Below are positions 1-8,368 of a stretch of 38,481 nucleotides of DNA, one piece after another. The notes below the pieces were generated by a model that saw nothing but the letters and a program-made list of their open reading frames with translations, was not told the DNA's origin and ran no database searches. This DNA comes from Hyphomicrobiales bacterium (GTDB taxonomy: Bacteria; Pseudomonadota; Alphaproteobacteria; Rhizobiales; Xanthobacteraceae). The translations under genes and the position numbers were made by a program. How positions within the stretch are numbered: the first letter of the stretch is position 1; each line of letters starts with the position of its first letter. The stretch is from assembly GCA_027307405.1 (NCBI GenBank), contig DAHUXA010000016.1, positions 1-38,481 on the forward strand, in the 5' to 3' direction.

Positions 1-498
1 CTGCGCGGTGCGGTATCTAGGGAAACGCCCGAGGGCAACGAAGACCCCGTAGCACGCGCCGAAAAGGCGCTGGCGGAACTGTCCTCCGAATTCTCCAGCT
101 GGATGGACTCCGAATGTGATCGGCTCGATCAGGCGCGCCGCGTCCTGGTCAAGAATTTCTCTAAGCCTAACAAAGATGCGCTTTTCCACGCGGCTCACGA
201 CATCAAGGGCGAAGCCGCGACGTTCGGTTATCCGGCGGTGGCATCCGCGGCTAACAGTCTTTGCCGACTTATCGAGCACACACCCGATATTGCGCGTATT
301 CCGCCTCAGCTGATCGACCAGCACGTGGACGCGGTGCGCGCAATATATCGCGAATATGCGCTCTCTGACGCGAAGCAACTTGCGACCTCGCTGACGAAGC
401 GCCTCCGTGAGGTCACGGACGAATTCCTGCTTCACGAAAACCGTGACCGTCCAGAAGTCCTTGAGCAACTCAAGGCCCAATCAATCGTGCCCGAATAG
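1..498 (+). CDS. Hpt (histidine phosphotransfer) domain protein, 5' partial
   Basis: The frame is open from base 1, so the start lies outside the window; the first internal ATG is at 103. The visible 165 residues are mostly helical and contain the Hpt signature HDIKGEAATFGYP, where the His would carry the phosphoryl group in a two-component phosphorelay. No kinase or receiver domain is seen in this part, so it looks like a stand-alone cytoplasmic phosphotransfer protein. It converges on the DUF2336 gene with only 4 bp between stop codons. Its partner kinase and regulator are not in the window. The family call is solid; the pathway is unknown. Confidence 0.85.
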   Translation: MRGAVSRETPEGNEDPVARAEKALAELSSEFSSWMDSECDRLDQARRVLVKNFSKPNKDALFHAAHDIKGEAATFGYPAVASAANSLCRLIEHTPDIARIPPQLIDQHVDAVRAIYREYALSDAKQLATSLTKRLREVTDEFLLHENRDRPEVLEQLKAQSIVPE

Positions 499-502
499 AC
501 GG

Positions 503-1696
503 CTATGCTGCTGCTAGCTGGACGTCGGCGTAAGACTGATCGGTCTGGATAATACAAGCTTCAGCAACCAGATCGTCGCAGAACAGGCGAGCTTCCTCAC
601 GTGCGGCTTCGACTGCAAAGCGCCGCAGCAACGCCAACAGCGATGCGGTTTCTTCTCCGCGTTCTTGCACGCAAGCTCCGAGCACGCGCTCGACCATTCG
701 CCGCTTGAGCCGGGCCGCCCCGCCCTGCTCGCCGATCAACAAGCCCGCACGCATTGCCGCGAGCGCTTCTCGAAAGGCCGGATACGCCACCTCAGGCAAG
801 CCAGCCTCGCGGTAAAGCGCGCGAAATCCGGAAATATTCTTGTCGTGAATGTATGCGGTTACGCGGTCGATCGATACGCCGGACAATTCCGCCATCGCCT
901 CCTCGAATAAAACCACGTTGCCGGACAACAGGGCACGTAAAATCATTCCCGCCGTGAGCTGACCGCTCTGGCGAAGGTGTTGCACCAACGCGCCAACCTC
1001 GTCGTATCGCGTGTCGGCAGCAAGAGCCACGGTTGCCTTTTCGCAGGCTTCTTTGGTCGCGAATTCAGCGTGTTCGGGCCCGAGCCATTGGCGCGCGGCG
1101 ACGAACCCTGCGAGAGTCTGCGATAGCTTCGAGAGGAGCGCCTGGCGCATCGCTATCGGCAGATCTTCTCGCGCCAGAAGATTCTCGCGGATGGGGGCGA
1201 GATGACCGAACCGTTCGATAATTCGGTCCATGGAAAACAATGCAATATCGGAATCGAAATTTTCCAGCAGCGCAAGACAGGCTTCCGCCACACCGACCTC
1301 TGCGATCGCCGCAGCAAGCGTACGCGGCAATTGCGGCCGGCCAGCGATGGCAATTTGCACATCAGAGTGGCCGGTGGCGATCAGATCCACCAAATCGTCT
1401 TCAAGCAACAGGGGCGACTGCGCGAGTACTGGTAGCGCAACGTCCGGCTGATCCGCCGCGAGTGCATGTACAACGATCTGCGGGGCCTTCTCCGCCGAGG
1501 CGAACGCCTCCGCCATCGCGCGCCGGACAAGTGGTGACGGATCGTCCAACAGCATGATCATCGCGCCTTCTGCGGCAGCGAGATCATCGGGCGATAAATC
1601 GGAGTAAAGATAGGCGCGTGCTAGCGCAGACGTGGCCTCCGCCCGCTCCCCGGGCGGCGCCTGGCGAACCCAATGCAAAAACTGACGTACGATCAT
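503..1696 (-). CDS. DUF2336 domain-containing protein
   Basis: This 397-residue soluble protein is almost entirely alpha-helical and Ala/Leu/Glu-rich. HEAT-like helical pairs fill the first half, for example the stretch LLDDPSPLVRRAMAEAFA near residue 50. Length and composition match the DUF2336 family of alphaproteobacteria, whose function is not established. There is no signal peptide or membrane segment. The chosen ATG at 1696 begins MIVRQFLHWV; no strong Shine-Dalgarno sequence precedes it. The gene converges on the Hpt protein. A sensory or scaffolding role in signalling is only inferred from that neighbour. Confidence 0.8.
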   Translation of the reverse strand: MIVRQFLHWVRQAPPGERAEATSALARAYLYSDLSPDDLAAAEGAMIMLLDDPSPLVRRAMAEAFASAEKAPQIVVHALAADQPDVALPVLAQSPLLLEDDLVDLIATGHSDVQIAIAGRPQLPRTLAAAIAEVGVAEACLALLENFDSDIALFSMDRIIERFGHLAPIRENLLAREDLPIAMRQALLSKLSQTLAGFVAARQWLGPEHAEFATKEACEKATVALAADTRYDEVGALVQHLRQSGQLTAGMILRALLSGNVVLFEEAMAELSGVSIDRVTAYIHDKNISGFRALYREAGLPEVAYPAFREALAAMRAGLLIGEQGGAARLKRRMVERVLGACVQERGEETASLLALLRRFAVEAAREEARLFCDDLVAEACIIQTDQSYADVQLAAA

Positions 1697-1826
1697 GTCG
1701 CAACCGACGCTACGAAGCCGTCACCCTCTGGCGGCAGCATTGAGCCTAGACGACGAGCCTTAACAAAGCGTTCACCATAGAAATTGATGGGCCATTAAGC
1801 ATGAGATTCGCGCTGATGCGGCTCAA

Positions 1827-2891
1827 TCAGGCTTTGCCGCCCAAAAGCTTTCGCTCGTTAGGCTTGGTATCGGTAAACAGATCGAAGGACTGCACACCTT
1901 GCGCCGACGCTGGCGTTCCGGCGGTGGGAGGTCCCCAGAGGTTGTTCACGGTCTGCGCCAGGGGTTGATTGACCCGATCGCTGAACATGGACTGGAACGT
2001 CGGTCGCGTGGCAGGCGGCGGCAGCGTCTCACGGGCGCTTGCAAAGGCTTGCGTTACTCCGGCGGTGTCCGGCGGCGAAGGGATCGATGCCGGTGGCCTC
2101 GGCGGCGCTGCAGGTGCAACCCGCATCAGACGCTCATTCGGTACTGCTTTTACCCGCGCAGTAGCCACCGTCACGGGGGCCGGCAATGGGGGCGCGCCTG
2201 CGGCCGCGGCCTGCCCGGCGGCGCCACCAAGACCGGCGCCTGTAACACCGCCCTGCGCAAATGCGACCGTGCGGGCGGAATCAAAAAGGCGAGTTAGCTT
2301 TCCGTAGACTTCGCCGACGCTCCGCGCGCGGCCGGACGCATCGTAAAAAATGCTGTGGTTAGCAGCTGCGGCGTGCGGGAACATAGCAGCAGCACTCGCC
2401 CGTGGCTGCGTTGCTGCGCCATTGATCAGCTTGCCGGCGCCGTCGGCTCCAAGAAAATGCGCGATATAGAGTTCGCCATTGGTCGGCTGACGGCCAATGC
2501 TCGAGCTGACCAACGTCGCATTATTACGAGTGAGGGCTCCCGCCAGCATCGCGCTTGCCTGCGGGTCGCTACGTAGCCGCAGGATCGCGGCGCGCATGTT
2601 GGGATCCGAGACTTCATAGTGCCCATCAGGACCCCGCGCGATAGCGTTCGCATAACGGCCAAGCCCCAAGGCTGCTCCGTCCTGCTTCATGGTGCCGAGC
2701 CAAGTCTGGTCGATGAACTGGTAGAGCCCTTTTGCTGACGAGGTCGAGGCTTGCGCGGCTGGATTGAGGTTGGACTCGATCTTGGCCGTCGTCAGGAGAT
2801 AGTCGAAGCTGATGCCGGTCGATTGCGCCGCCTGGCGGATCGCTCCGGTGATCTGCGGTGCCCCGCCGGAAGTAGCCGGGTTGACGGCCAT
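1827..2891 (-). CDS. Lytic transglycosylase (SLT domain) without signal peptide
   Basis: A 354-residue protein with an SLT-type fold in its first half. It has the catalytic Glu39 in AKIESNLNP and the family motif AKGLYQFIDQTW at residues 53-64, followed by HFLGADGAGK. These enzymes cleave the MurNAc-GlcNAc bond of peptidoglycan. The second half is low-complexity Ala/Pro-rich. The N-terminus (MAVNPATSGG) is hydrophilic, with no Sec or Tat signal, which is unusual for a cell-wall enzyme and suggests export by a flagellar-type or other route, or a more upstream start. AAGGCG lies a few bases before the ATG. The downstream DUF2336 gene has the same orientation, 130 bp away. Confidence 0.82.
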   Translation of the reverse strand: MAVNPATSGGAPQITGAIRQAAQSTGISFDYLLTTAKIESNLNPAAQASTSSAKGLYQFIDQTWLGTMKQDGAALGLGRYANAIARGPDGHYEVSDPNMRAAILRLRSDPQASAMLAGALTRNNATLVSSSIGRQPTNGELYIAHFLGADGAGKLINGAATQPRASAAAMFPHAAAANHSIFYDASGRARSVGEVYGKLTRLFDSARTVAFAQGGVTGAGLGGAAGQAAAAGAPPLPAPVTVATARVKAVPNERLMRVAPAAPPRPPASIPSPPDTAGVTQAFASARETLPPPATRPTFQSMFSDRVNQPLAQTVNNLWGPPTAGTPASAQGVQSFDLFTDTKPNERKLLGGKA

Positions 2892-3042
2892 TGTGTTGCG
2901 CCTTGCGAAGTTCTCGGCTTATGGGTGATTGACGCGACGCAAACAGCTCTCGCGGGCCAATGGAGCATGGGGGAATTATGGTAAATGAACCGTAAACAGG
3001 GTTCGCAAACCCCCTATAATTGAAGGATTTTCGGAGGAAACG

Positions 3043-3525
3043 ATGGCGGAAACGATCCAGCGGCACAAGCGCGGCGGCCTTTACTTCGAGGACTTCGAAA
3101 TCGGCAAGACCTACGAGCACCGTTACACGCGTACGGTGACGCAGATGGACAACATGCTGTTCTCCAACATGACGCTCAATCCGCAACCGCTGCATATCGA
3201 TCGTCATTTCTGTGAGACGGAAACTGAATGGGGTCAGCCGCTGATGAACTCGCTGTTCACGCTCGGGCTGATGATCGGCATTCAGGTCTCGGACATGACG
3301 GTCGGCACCACCATCGCCAATCTTGGCATGACCGACGTGAAATTCCCCAACCCACTCTTTGAAGGCGATACCGTGCATTGCACGACACAAGTCGTGAGCA
3401 AGCGTGAGTCGAAATCGCGGCCTGGCGCGGGCATCGTGGAATTTCATCACAAGGCCTTCAAGCAGGACGGCACGCTGGTGGCTGAATGCCATCGCCAGGC
3501 TTTCATGCGGATGCGGCCAAAATGA
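3043..3525 (+). CDS. MaoC-family (hot-dog fold) hydratase
   Basis: 160 residues with a single hot-dog domain. The hydratase signature is NPQPLHID (residues 46-53), where Asn/His would orient water for addition to an enoyl-CoA. The start is well supported: GGAGG six bases before ATG. The next gene, a CoA ester lyase on the same strand 100 bp away, suggests the pair hydrates an unsaturated dicarboxyl-CoA and cleaves the product. The closest known logic is the itaconyl-/mesaconyl-CoA route, but the substrate cannot be read from the sequence. No CoA-transferase gene is visible upstream. Confidence 0.85.
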   Translation: MAETIQRHKRGGLYFEDFEIGKTYEHRYTRTVTQMDNMLFSNMTLNPQPLHIDRHFCETETEWGQPLMNSLFTLGLMIGIQVSDMTVGTTIANLGMTDVKFPNPLFEGDTVHCTTQVVSKRESKSRPGAGIVEFHHKAFKQDGTLVAECHRQAFMRMRPK

Positions 3526-3625
3526 AAGGTCCGGCTACCACCGGGCCCCTAATTTTGTCGCAGTCCCGTTTAAATGCCCCCGCCATATTTGGGCTAAATT
3601 CCAGGACCTCAATAAGGACCACTCT

Positions 3626-4495
3626 ATGCGCTCTTTTCTGTTCGTGCCCGCCGACGGTGGATCGAAGCTTGATAAGGCCGTGGCCAGCGGCGCGGATGCC
3701 GTGATCATCGATCTCGAAGACTCGATTGCGCCCGAACGAAAAGAAACCGCGCGCACAATGGCTCTGGATTTTCTCAAGCGTGCTGGGGCCTCCAATCAAC
3801 GCCCGCGACTGCTGGTGCGCATAAATGGCCTCGACACCGGTATGACTGACGCGGACCTTGATGCGGTTGTCGCGGGTAGGCCTGATGCTGTCGTGTTTCC
3901 AAAGGCGGAAGGCGGCGCCAGCGTTGTGCACCTCGATGCCAAGCTCACTGCGCGCGAGGCCATCGCCGGCGTGCCGGAAGGGCAAATCAAAATTGTGGCT
4001 CAAGCGGTCGAATCTGCTGCCGGACTGTTTGCCGCCGGCACATTCCGTAGCGCGAGCGCGCGCCTGATCGGATTGACTTGGGGTCCGGAGGACCTGTCCG
4101 CAGAATTGGGCGCGGAAGCCAACCGGGACGCACAGGGAGAGTTGACCGAGCCCTATCGTCTGGCCCGGTCGGTCTGCCTCTATGCCGCTGCCGCGGCAAA
4201 GCTGCCTGCGATCGAGACTGTTTATGTGGATTTCCGCAATTCAGAGGGTCTGCGACGCGATACCGAAGCCGCGCGCCGCGACGGCTTCAGCGGGCGCCTG
4301 GCCATCCATCCGGCTCAGGTGGCGGTGATCAATGACGTGTTTACGCCCACTCCGGCTCAGGTCGAGAAGGCAAAGGCAGTCGTCGCAGCCTTCGCCGCGC
4401 AACCTGGCGCCGGCGCGATTGGCATCGACGGCAAGATGTACGATCGACCGCATCTCGCGCGGGCGCAGGCTTTGTTGGCGCGTCACAAATCGTGA
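3626..4495 (+). CDS. CoA ester lyase (HpcH/HpcI aldolase, CitE family)
   Basis: A 289-residue TIM-barrel lyase that would split a 3-hydroxyacyl-CoA such as citramalyl-CoA or malyl-CoA into two smaller units. Visible landmarks are the N-terminal RSFLFVPAD, the substrate/metal region RINGLDT (Arg65), Glu129 in VESAAGL, Asp156 in WGPEDL, and HPAQV near the end. The open frame extends upstream to 3404, but ATG 3626 is preferred: AAGGA lies upstream and family members begin with this motif. It probably forms a unit with the MaoC gene. The length fits CitE-like lyases rather than the longer L-malyl-CoA lyases. Confidence 0.88.
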   Translation: MRSFLFVPADGGSKLDKAVASGADAVIIDLEDSIAPERKETARTMALDFLKRAGASNQRPRLLVRINGLDTGMTDADLDAVVAGRPDAVVFPKAEGGASVVHLDAKLTAREAIAGVPEGQIKIVAQAVESAAGLFAAGTFRSASARLIGLTWGPEDLSAELGAEANRDAQGELTEPYRLARSVCLYAAAAAKLPAIETVYVDFRNSEGLRRDTEAARRDGFSGRLAIHPAQVAVINDVFTPTPAQVEKAKAVVAAFAAQPGAGAIGIDGKMYDRPHLARAQALLARHKS

Positions 4496-4498
4496 CTG

Positions 4499-4930
4499 TT
4501 ATGCCTTGCGATAGACCGCTTCGGGATCGAAGCGCTTTTCGGCGTCGCGAAATTCGAGCGTAATCGCACCTGTCGTGCCGATCGGGACCGCGCGATAAAA
4601 ACAGGAGCGACGGCCAGTGTGGCAGGCTCCCGACCCTTGCTGTTGCACCTTTAGCCAGACAGCATCCTGATCGCAATCGACGCGCAATTCGATCACAGAC
4701 TGAACATGGCCCGACGTCTCGCCCTTTTTCCAAAGTGCCTTGCGCGAGCGGCTATAATACCAAGCCTCGCCGCTGGCGATGGTTTTCCGAAGTGCTTCTT
4801 CGTTCATGTGCGCCACCATGAGCATGTCGCCCGATGCGGCATCGGTCACAACAGCGACGATCAGCCCATTGGCGTCGAATTTGGGTGTGAAGGCCAGGCC
4901 TTCTTCAGGGTCGTTCAATTTGTCCGCCAT
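4499..4930 (-). CDS. hisI: Phosphoribosyl-AMP cyclohydrolase
   Basis: 143 residues, the single-domain form without a HisE fusion. It catalyses the third step of histidine biosynthesis, opening the adenine ring of phosphoribosyl-AMP. The Mg-binding DCDQD (Asp85/87/89) and zinc residues Cys103, His104 and Cys110 (in [10 protein letters not shown]) are intact. The gene lies 113 bp downstream of folE in the same direction, a pairing common in Rhizobiales. It converges on the CoA ester lyase with 3 bp between stop codons. Confidence 0.95.
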   Translation of the reverse strand: MADKLNDPEEGLAFTPKFDANGLIVAVVTDAASGDMLMVAHMNEEALRKTIASGEAWYYSRSRKALWKKGETSGHVQSVIELRVDCDQDAVWLKVQQQGSGACHTGRRSCFYRAVPIGTTGAITLEFRDAEKRFDPEAVYRKA

Positions 4931-5043
4931 AGGAGCACCGCGAGTTCGACAATCTGAGCGTCACGTCCGGGGCTTGATCCGGACGGCGGATATGGCAATG
5001 CGAGAGGTCGTAACGCTGGATACTAAGGGCGCTCGCGTCGGCG

Positions 5044-5703
5044 TTACCGCTGTCCGCCGCGCAGCATCGTCATGAAACGCACCTGTTCGCCGGCGTCGTC
5101 GCGGAACGCGCCAGTGAAATGTGTCGTCACCGTGAGAGCCCCCGGTTTCTCGACGCCGCGCAGCGACATACACATGTGTTCCGCTTCGATCATCACCGCA
5201 ACTCCGCGCGGTTTCAGGATTTCGTCGATCGCGGTCGCAACTTGTGATGTCAGATGCTCTTGCGTTTGGAGTCGGCGCGCATAGACGTCGACCAACCGCG
5301 CGAGTTTCGACAGCCCAACAACACGATCCACCGGCATATAGGCGACATGCGCCTTGCCGTAGAACGGCATCATGTGGTGCTCGCAGTGCGAATTGAACCC
5401 GATGTCCCGCACCAGCACGAAATCATCGTAGCCGCCAGTCTCGCTAAACGTCCGGTCAAGAACCTCAACCGGACACTCGCGATAGCCCTGGAAGATTTCC
5501 TCATAAGCGCCGATCACGCGCTTGGGTGTTTCCAGCAAACCCTCACGGCTGGGATCATCGCCCGCATAAGCGATGAGCGTACGCACTGCGGCTTCCGCTT
5601 GCTCGCGCGAGGGCCGCGGCTCAATTGGTACAGGCGCCGCCCGCACGTGCTCGGACAAGGCCTGCTTCGGCCACAGCTTCACATTGGTGTTCTTTGCGTC
5701 CAT
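5044..5703 (-). CDS. folE: GTP cyclohydrolase I
   Basis: 219 residues from ATG 5703, chosen because GGAGAGA precedes it and the extended frame to 5826 adds sequence unlike the family. The enzyme converts GTP to 7,8-dihydroneopterin triphosphate, the first step of folate synthesis. Zinc ligands Cys107, His110 and Cys178 are present in [18 protein letters not shown] and [20 protein letters not shown] is the conserved catalytic/structural helix. The first 30 residues are variable and probably flexible. It is divergent from the NifU-like scaffold gene, with a 234-bp shared upstream region. Confidence 0.95.
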   Translation of the reverse strand: MDAKNTNVKLWPKQALSEHVRAAPVPIEPRPSREQAEAAVRTLIAYAGDDPSREGLLETPKRVIGAYEEIFQGYRECPVEVLDRTFSETGGYDDFVLVRDIGFNSHCEHHMMPFYGKAHVAYMPVDRVVGLSKLARLVDVYARRLQTQEHLTSQVATAIDEILKPRGVAVMIEAEHMCMSLRGVEKPGALTVTTHFTGAFRDDAGEQVRFMTMLRGGQR

Positions 5704-5937
5704 GACGGGTCTCTCCGTTCGACCGGCACGCAACGGTACCGGGTGTGTCACCGGGTTGGCCGCGTCAGTTAACCCGATTTGGACCGCTGCCGGTCCAATA
5801 CGGGCGCCTGGACGCTGCATTCCCATTCGGCGGGCTGTTTTCCAAGCCTGCCCGGCGCCAAGAACCCTTCTCGCGCCGCCGTATCAGCCCCTATATATTC
5901 GTTTGTGAAGCAGAGGCAAACTATCGAAAAAACTTCA

Positions 5938-6396
5938 ATGCTTAACGAGGTCTATAACGCCAAAATTTTGGAACTTGCGGGCAATATCCCCCGCCTGGGC
6001 CGGCTGCCAGCGCCCGACGCCACCGCCACCGCCCATTCGAAGTTATGCGGTTCTACCGTAACCGTAGACCTCAAGATGAAGGGCGGCGAGGTCGCGGATT
6101 TTGCCCATGACGTAAAAGCCTGTGCACTCGGCCAAGCCTCGTCCTCAATCATGGCGCGCCATGTCGTCGGGGCAAAGCCCGCCGAACTTCGCGAGTTGCG
6201 CGAAACGGTACGAAAAATGCTGAAGGAGAATGGCCCCCCTCCTACCGGCAAATGGGCCGACATCGCCGTGCTCGAGCCCGTGCGCGACTACAAAGCGCGT
6301 CACGCCTCCACATTGCTGACCTTTGATGCAGTCGTTTCAGCGCTCGATCAAATCGAGGCGAAGTCAGAAAGCAAACGCGCGCAGGCGGCCGAATAA
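5938..6396 (+). CDS. NifU/IscU-like iron-sulfur scaffold with incomplete ligand set
   Basis: 152 residues with an IscU/SufU-type fold, starting at ATG 5938 (MLNEVYNAKILEL, the usual family start). Cys37 (SKLCGSTV) and Cys62 (KACALGQAS) match the first two cluster ligands. The Asp after Cys37 is replaced (CGST instead of CGD), and the third Cys region reads RHAST (residues 121-125). I recall the same pattern in Rhizobiales homologues, so it may be a stable variant and not decay. Cluster assembly may therefore differ from classical IscU. No isc or suf genes are nearby. There is no clear ribosome site before the ATG. Confidence 0.8.
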   Translation: MLNEVYNAKILELAGNIPRLGRLPAPDATATAHSKLCGSTVTVDLKMKGGEVADFAHDVKACALGQASSSIMARHVVGAKPAELRELRETVRKMLKENGPPPTGKWADIAVLEPVRDYKARHASTLLTFDAVVSALDQIEAKSESKRAQAAE

Positions 6397-6397
6397 T

Positions 6398-7711
6398 CTA
6401 TTTGACCGCCGCCAGACCGCCGGTCTTCGTCCTGGTCAAATCCGCACGGTCGCCAGTTGGCTTGCTACAGCTCGCGGCCAGCCGCGGAAGGTTCTGCGAA
6501 GCACCGGTATTGCCGATGCGAATAGCCGTCACCAGATCCGCAGCTTCCGTCTTGATAAGCATTGAATGGCTGCCGGCAGCGGCAAAGGTACCGATTAGCC
6601 CTGTTGGCACGCGTCCAGCTGCGTAAGTCACAAGCTCGTCGGGAGAACTGCGGCGTTCAGAGGACACCACTTTGAGTGCGGCCGAGTTGCTGCCTACCCG
6701 CAGGCTGATGGTGTCCAACGCATCGGGTAACGGCTTCTGTTCGGCGCTGTGGCGGCGCTCGATATAGCTCACGTCATAATTTTCACCGCCGGCAACGCAA
6801 GCAACGACCAGATCGAAGCTGCCAATTTCATCGCCTTCCACGGTAAGCGGATGGCGCCGAGCGAGCGTGGCAACGCCTGAGCGATCAACCAGTGCCCACC
6901 GTTGCTCGCTGATTGTTGTCGCGTGAAGACCATTGGTCATGCGGGGCGCAGGTTGCGACACAGTCGGCGGTGACGACGTCGCGACTTTCGTAGACGACGT
7001 CGGCGCGTCAGGTTCCTCGGTTGTCAGACGAGTGCGTTTTAATTCGTTGCGCGTCAACGCATGCATTGGTTCCCAAGGCGGTATGCGGAGCGCCAAATCG
7101 AGCAGATCGACCGTAGCCCCCATTTCGGCCGTGTATTGTGCGAGGCGCCCGATGTCTCGCTGAACCAGCACGAGATCTTCAGCTGAGTAATTTGCTGCGG
7201 TGGGATCTTCGCGACGGTCCCCCAGCCAGATCTGATGGACCATCACGCGTGCATTCGTAGGAACTGATCGCTGCACGCCTCCCAGCAGGACGAAGGCGCA
7301 CATCGACTCGCAATCCGCGTTCGGCGAAAGCACGGCGCGCGGCTCCCCTTTCCCCTCTGCGGGAACATCAACGAGGCGTCCGACCGTAGTAGCCAGCTTC
7401 AGCTTTCGGATTTGGCGCCCCAAAGCAATGGCGCCGAGCACTGAGCCGCCATCGGAGTCGATGACAAAGGTAGCACCGGCGAGATCATGGCTTTGTGCGA
7501 AGAGCAGGAAGTGGTGCGGTGTATCCGCGGTAATTGCGCCGGCTGCTGAGATGAAGATCGTGCAGTTCTTGCCGCAAGCATCAGCAGGCCCTTGCGCGCG
7601 CAATTCGAATTGCATCGGCAACGTGCGGTCGGAAGCGCGCAGCGGCGCCGGCAACAGTAAAAGGGGCGCCGCCAAAGCGAGCGCAATAGCCAACAAAAGG
7701 GAACGGCTCAT
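6398..7711 (-). CDS. Secreted ClpP-fold (COG3904-like) protein, putative periplasmic serine protease
   Basis: 437 residues from ATG 7711, which follows the strong ribosome site AAGGGGAAG; a longer frame reaches 7753. Residues 1-26 are a Sec signal ending LRA. Residues about 50-230 look ClpP-like: IDSDGG (84-89) matches the oxyanion loop, Ser136 in CESMCAF sits at the nucleophile position, and His159 in VMVHQI matches the ClpP MIHQ motif. Cys134 and Cys138 flank the Ser. A Thr/Ser/Pro linker (about 235-260) leads to a C-terminal domain I do not recognise. It converges on the scaffold gene, one base between stops. Activity is inferred. Confidence 0.75.
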   Translation of the reverse strand: MSRSLLLAIALALAAPLLLLPAPLRASDRTLPMQFELRAQGPADACGKNCTIFISAAGAITADTPHHFLLFAQSHDLAGATFVIDSDGGSVLGAIALGRQIRKLKLATTVGRLVDVPAEGKGEPRAVLSPNADCESMCAFVLLGGVQRSVPTNARVMVHQIWLGDRREDPTAANYSAEDLVLVQRDIGRLAQYTAEMGATVDLLDLALRIPPWEPMHALTRNELKRTRLTTEEPDAPTSSTKVATSSPPTVSQPAPRMTNGLHATTISEQRWALVDRSGVATLARRHPLTVEGDEIGSFDLVVACVAGGENYDVSYIERRHSAEQKPLPDALDTISLRVGSNSAALKVVSSERRSSPDELVTYAAGRVPTGLIGTFAAAGSHSMLIKTEAADLVTAIRIGNTGASQNLPRLAASCSKPTGDRADLTRTKTGGLAAVK

Positions 7712-7953
7712 ACTTCCCCTTCTCGCCACCGAGCCCTCTTCTGGCGTGGTCAAACCACGTTCTGGCTGAGCTTGGGCGGCGCCTGATACCCCCGGCGTGT
7801 CTAAGTCTTAGTGCAGTTGCGAGATTCGGGTCTAGTGTAAAAAAGTCGCTATCACCGTCGCTCTTGCTAAAATTCCAAGTTGTTCCATTGGTTTGTGACC
7901 TCATATGGAACTTTTCCGGCGCTAAACTTTAACTGGAACTTGAATTTGGACCT

Positions 7954-8286
7954 ATGCCCTCGAAGAGACTTCAATACCCGCCGTTAGCCCAGCTGCCTCG
8001 CCTGGCGGGCCGAGGACTTGTCGGCCTCTACCGCATTACACTTTCACCTCTGATCGGCCCTCGTTGTCGGCACTTGCCAACCTGCTCAGACTATGCGGAT
8101 GAGGCGATTGGACGCTTCGGTCTCTGGGCGGGCGGATGGATGACGCTCGCACGCATCATGCGCTGCCACCCATGGGGAACATCCGGCTTGGATTTCGTCC
8201 CTGAAGAGCTGCCTGAGCGCGCGCACTGGTTTCTACCCTGGCGCTATGGGCGTTGGCGAAGGGTCAACGAAACGCCGCACGGCTAG
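7954..8286 (+). CDS. yidD: Membrane protein insertion efficiency factor YidD
   Basis: 110 residues with the full YidD signature: YRITLSPLIGPRCRHLPTCS (residues 26-45, Cys38 and Cys44) followed by YADEAI and the RIMRCHPW motif. YidD is a small inner-membrane-associated protein that aids YidC-dependent insertion. It normally sits beside rpmH-rnpA-yidC, but in this lineage it is next to thrS, as here. The C-terminal 25 residues are basic and aromatic. The ribosome site before the ATG is weak. thrS follows 82 bp downstream on the same strand. Confidence 0.92.
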   Translation: MPSKRLQYPPLAQLPRLAGRGLVGLYRITLSPLIGPRCRHLPTCSDYADEAIGRFGLWAGGWMTLARIMRCHPWGTSGLDFVPEELPERAHWFLPWRYGRWRRVNETPHG

Positions 8287-8368
8287 TTGCACCGTCCGAC
8301 GCGCCTGCTATATCGAGTTCCACGCTTACCTGCATTCGTAGGCAGCGAGTGAGCAATAGGAGCCGCTG

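Noticed and set aside
1760-1774. CtrA-like box TTAA-N7-TTCA upstream of the DUF2336 gene
   Set aside because: One mismatch in a short consensus; by-eye matches like this are expected by chance in a 38-kb window.
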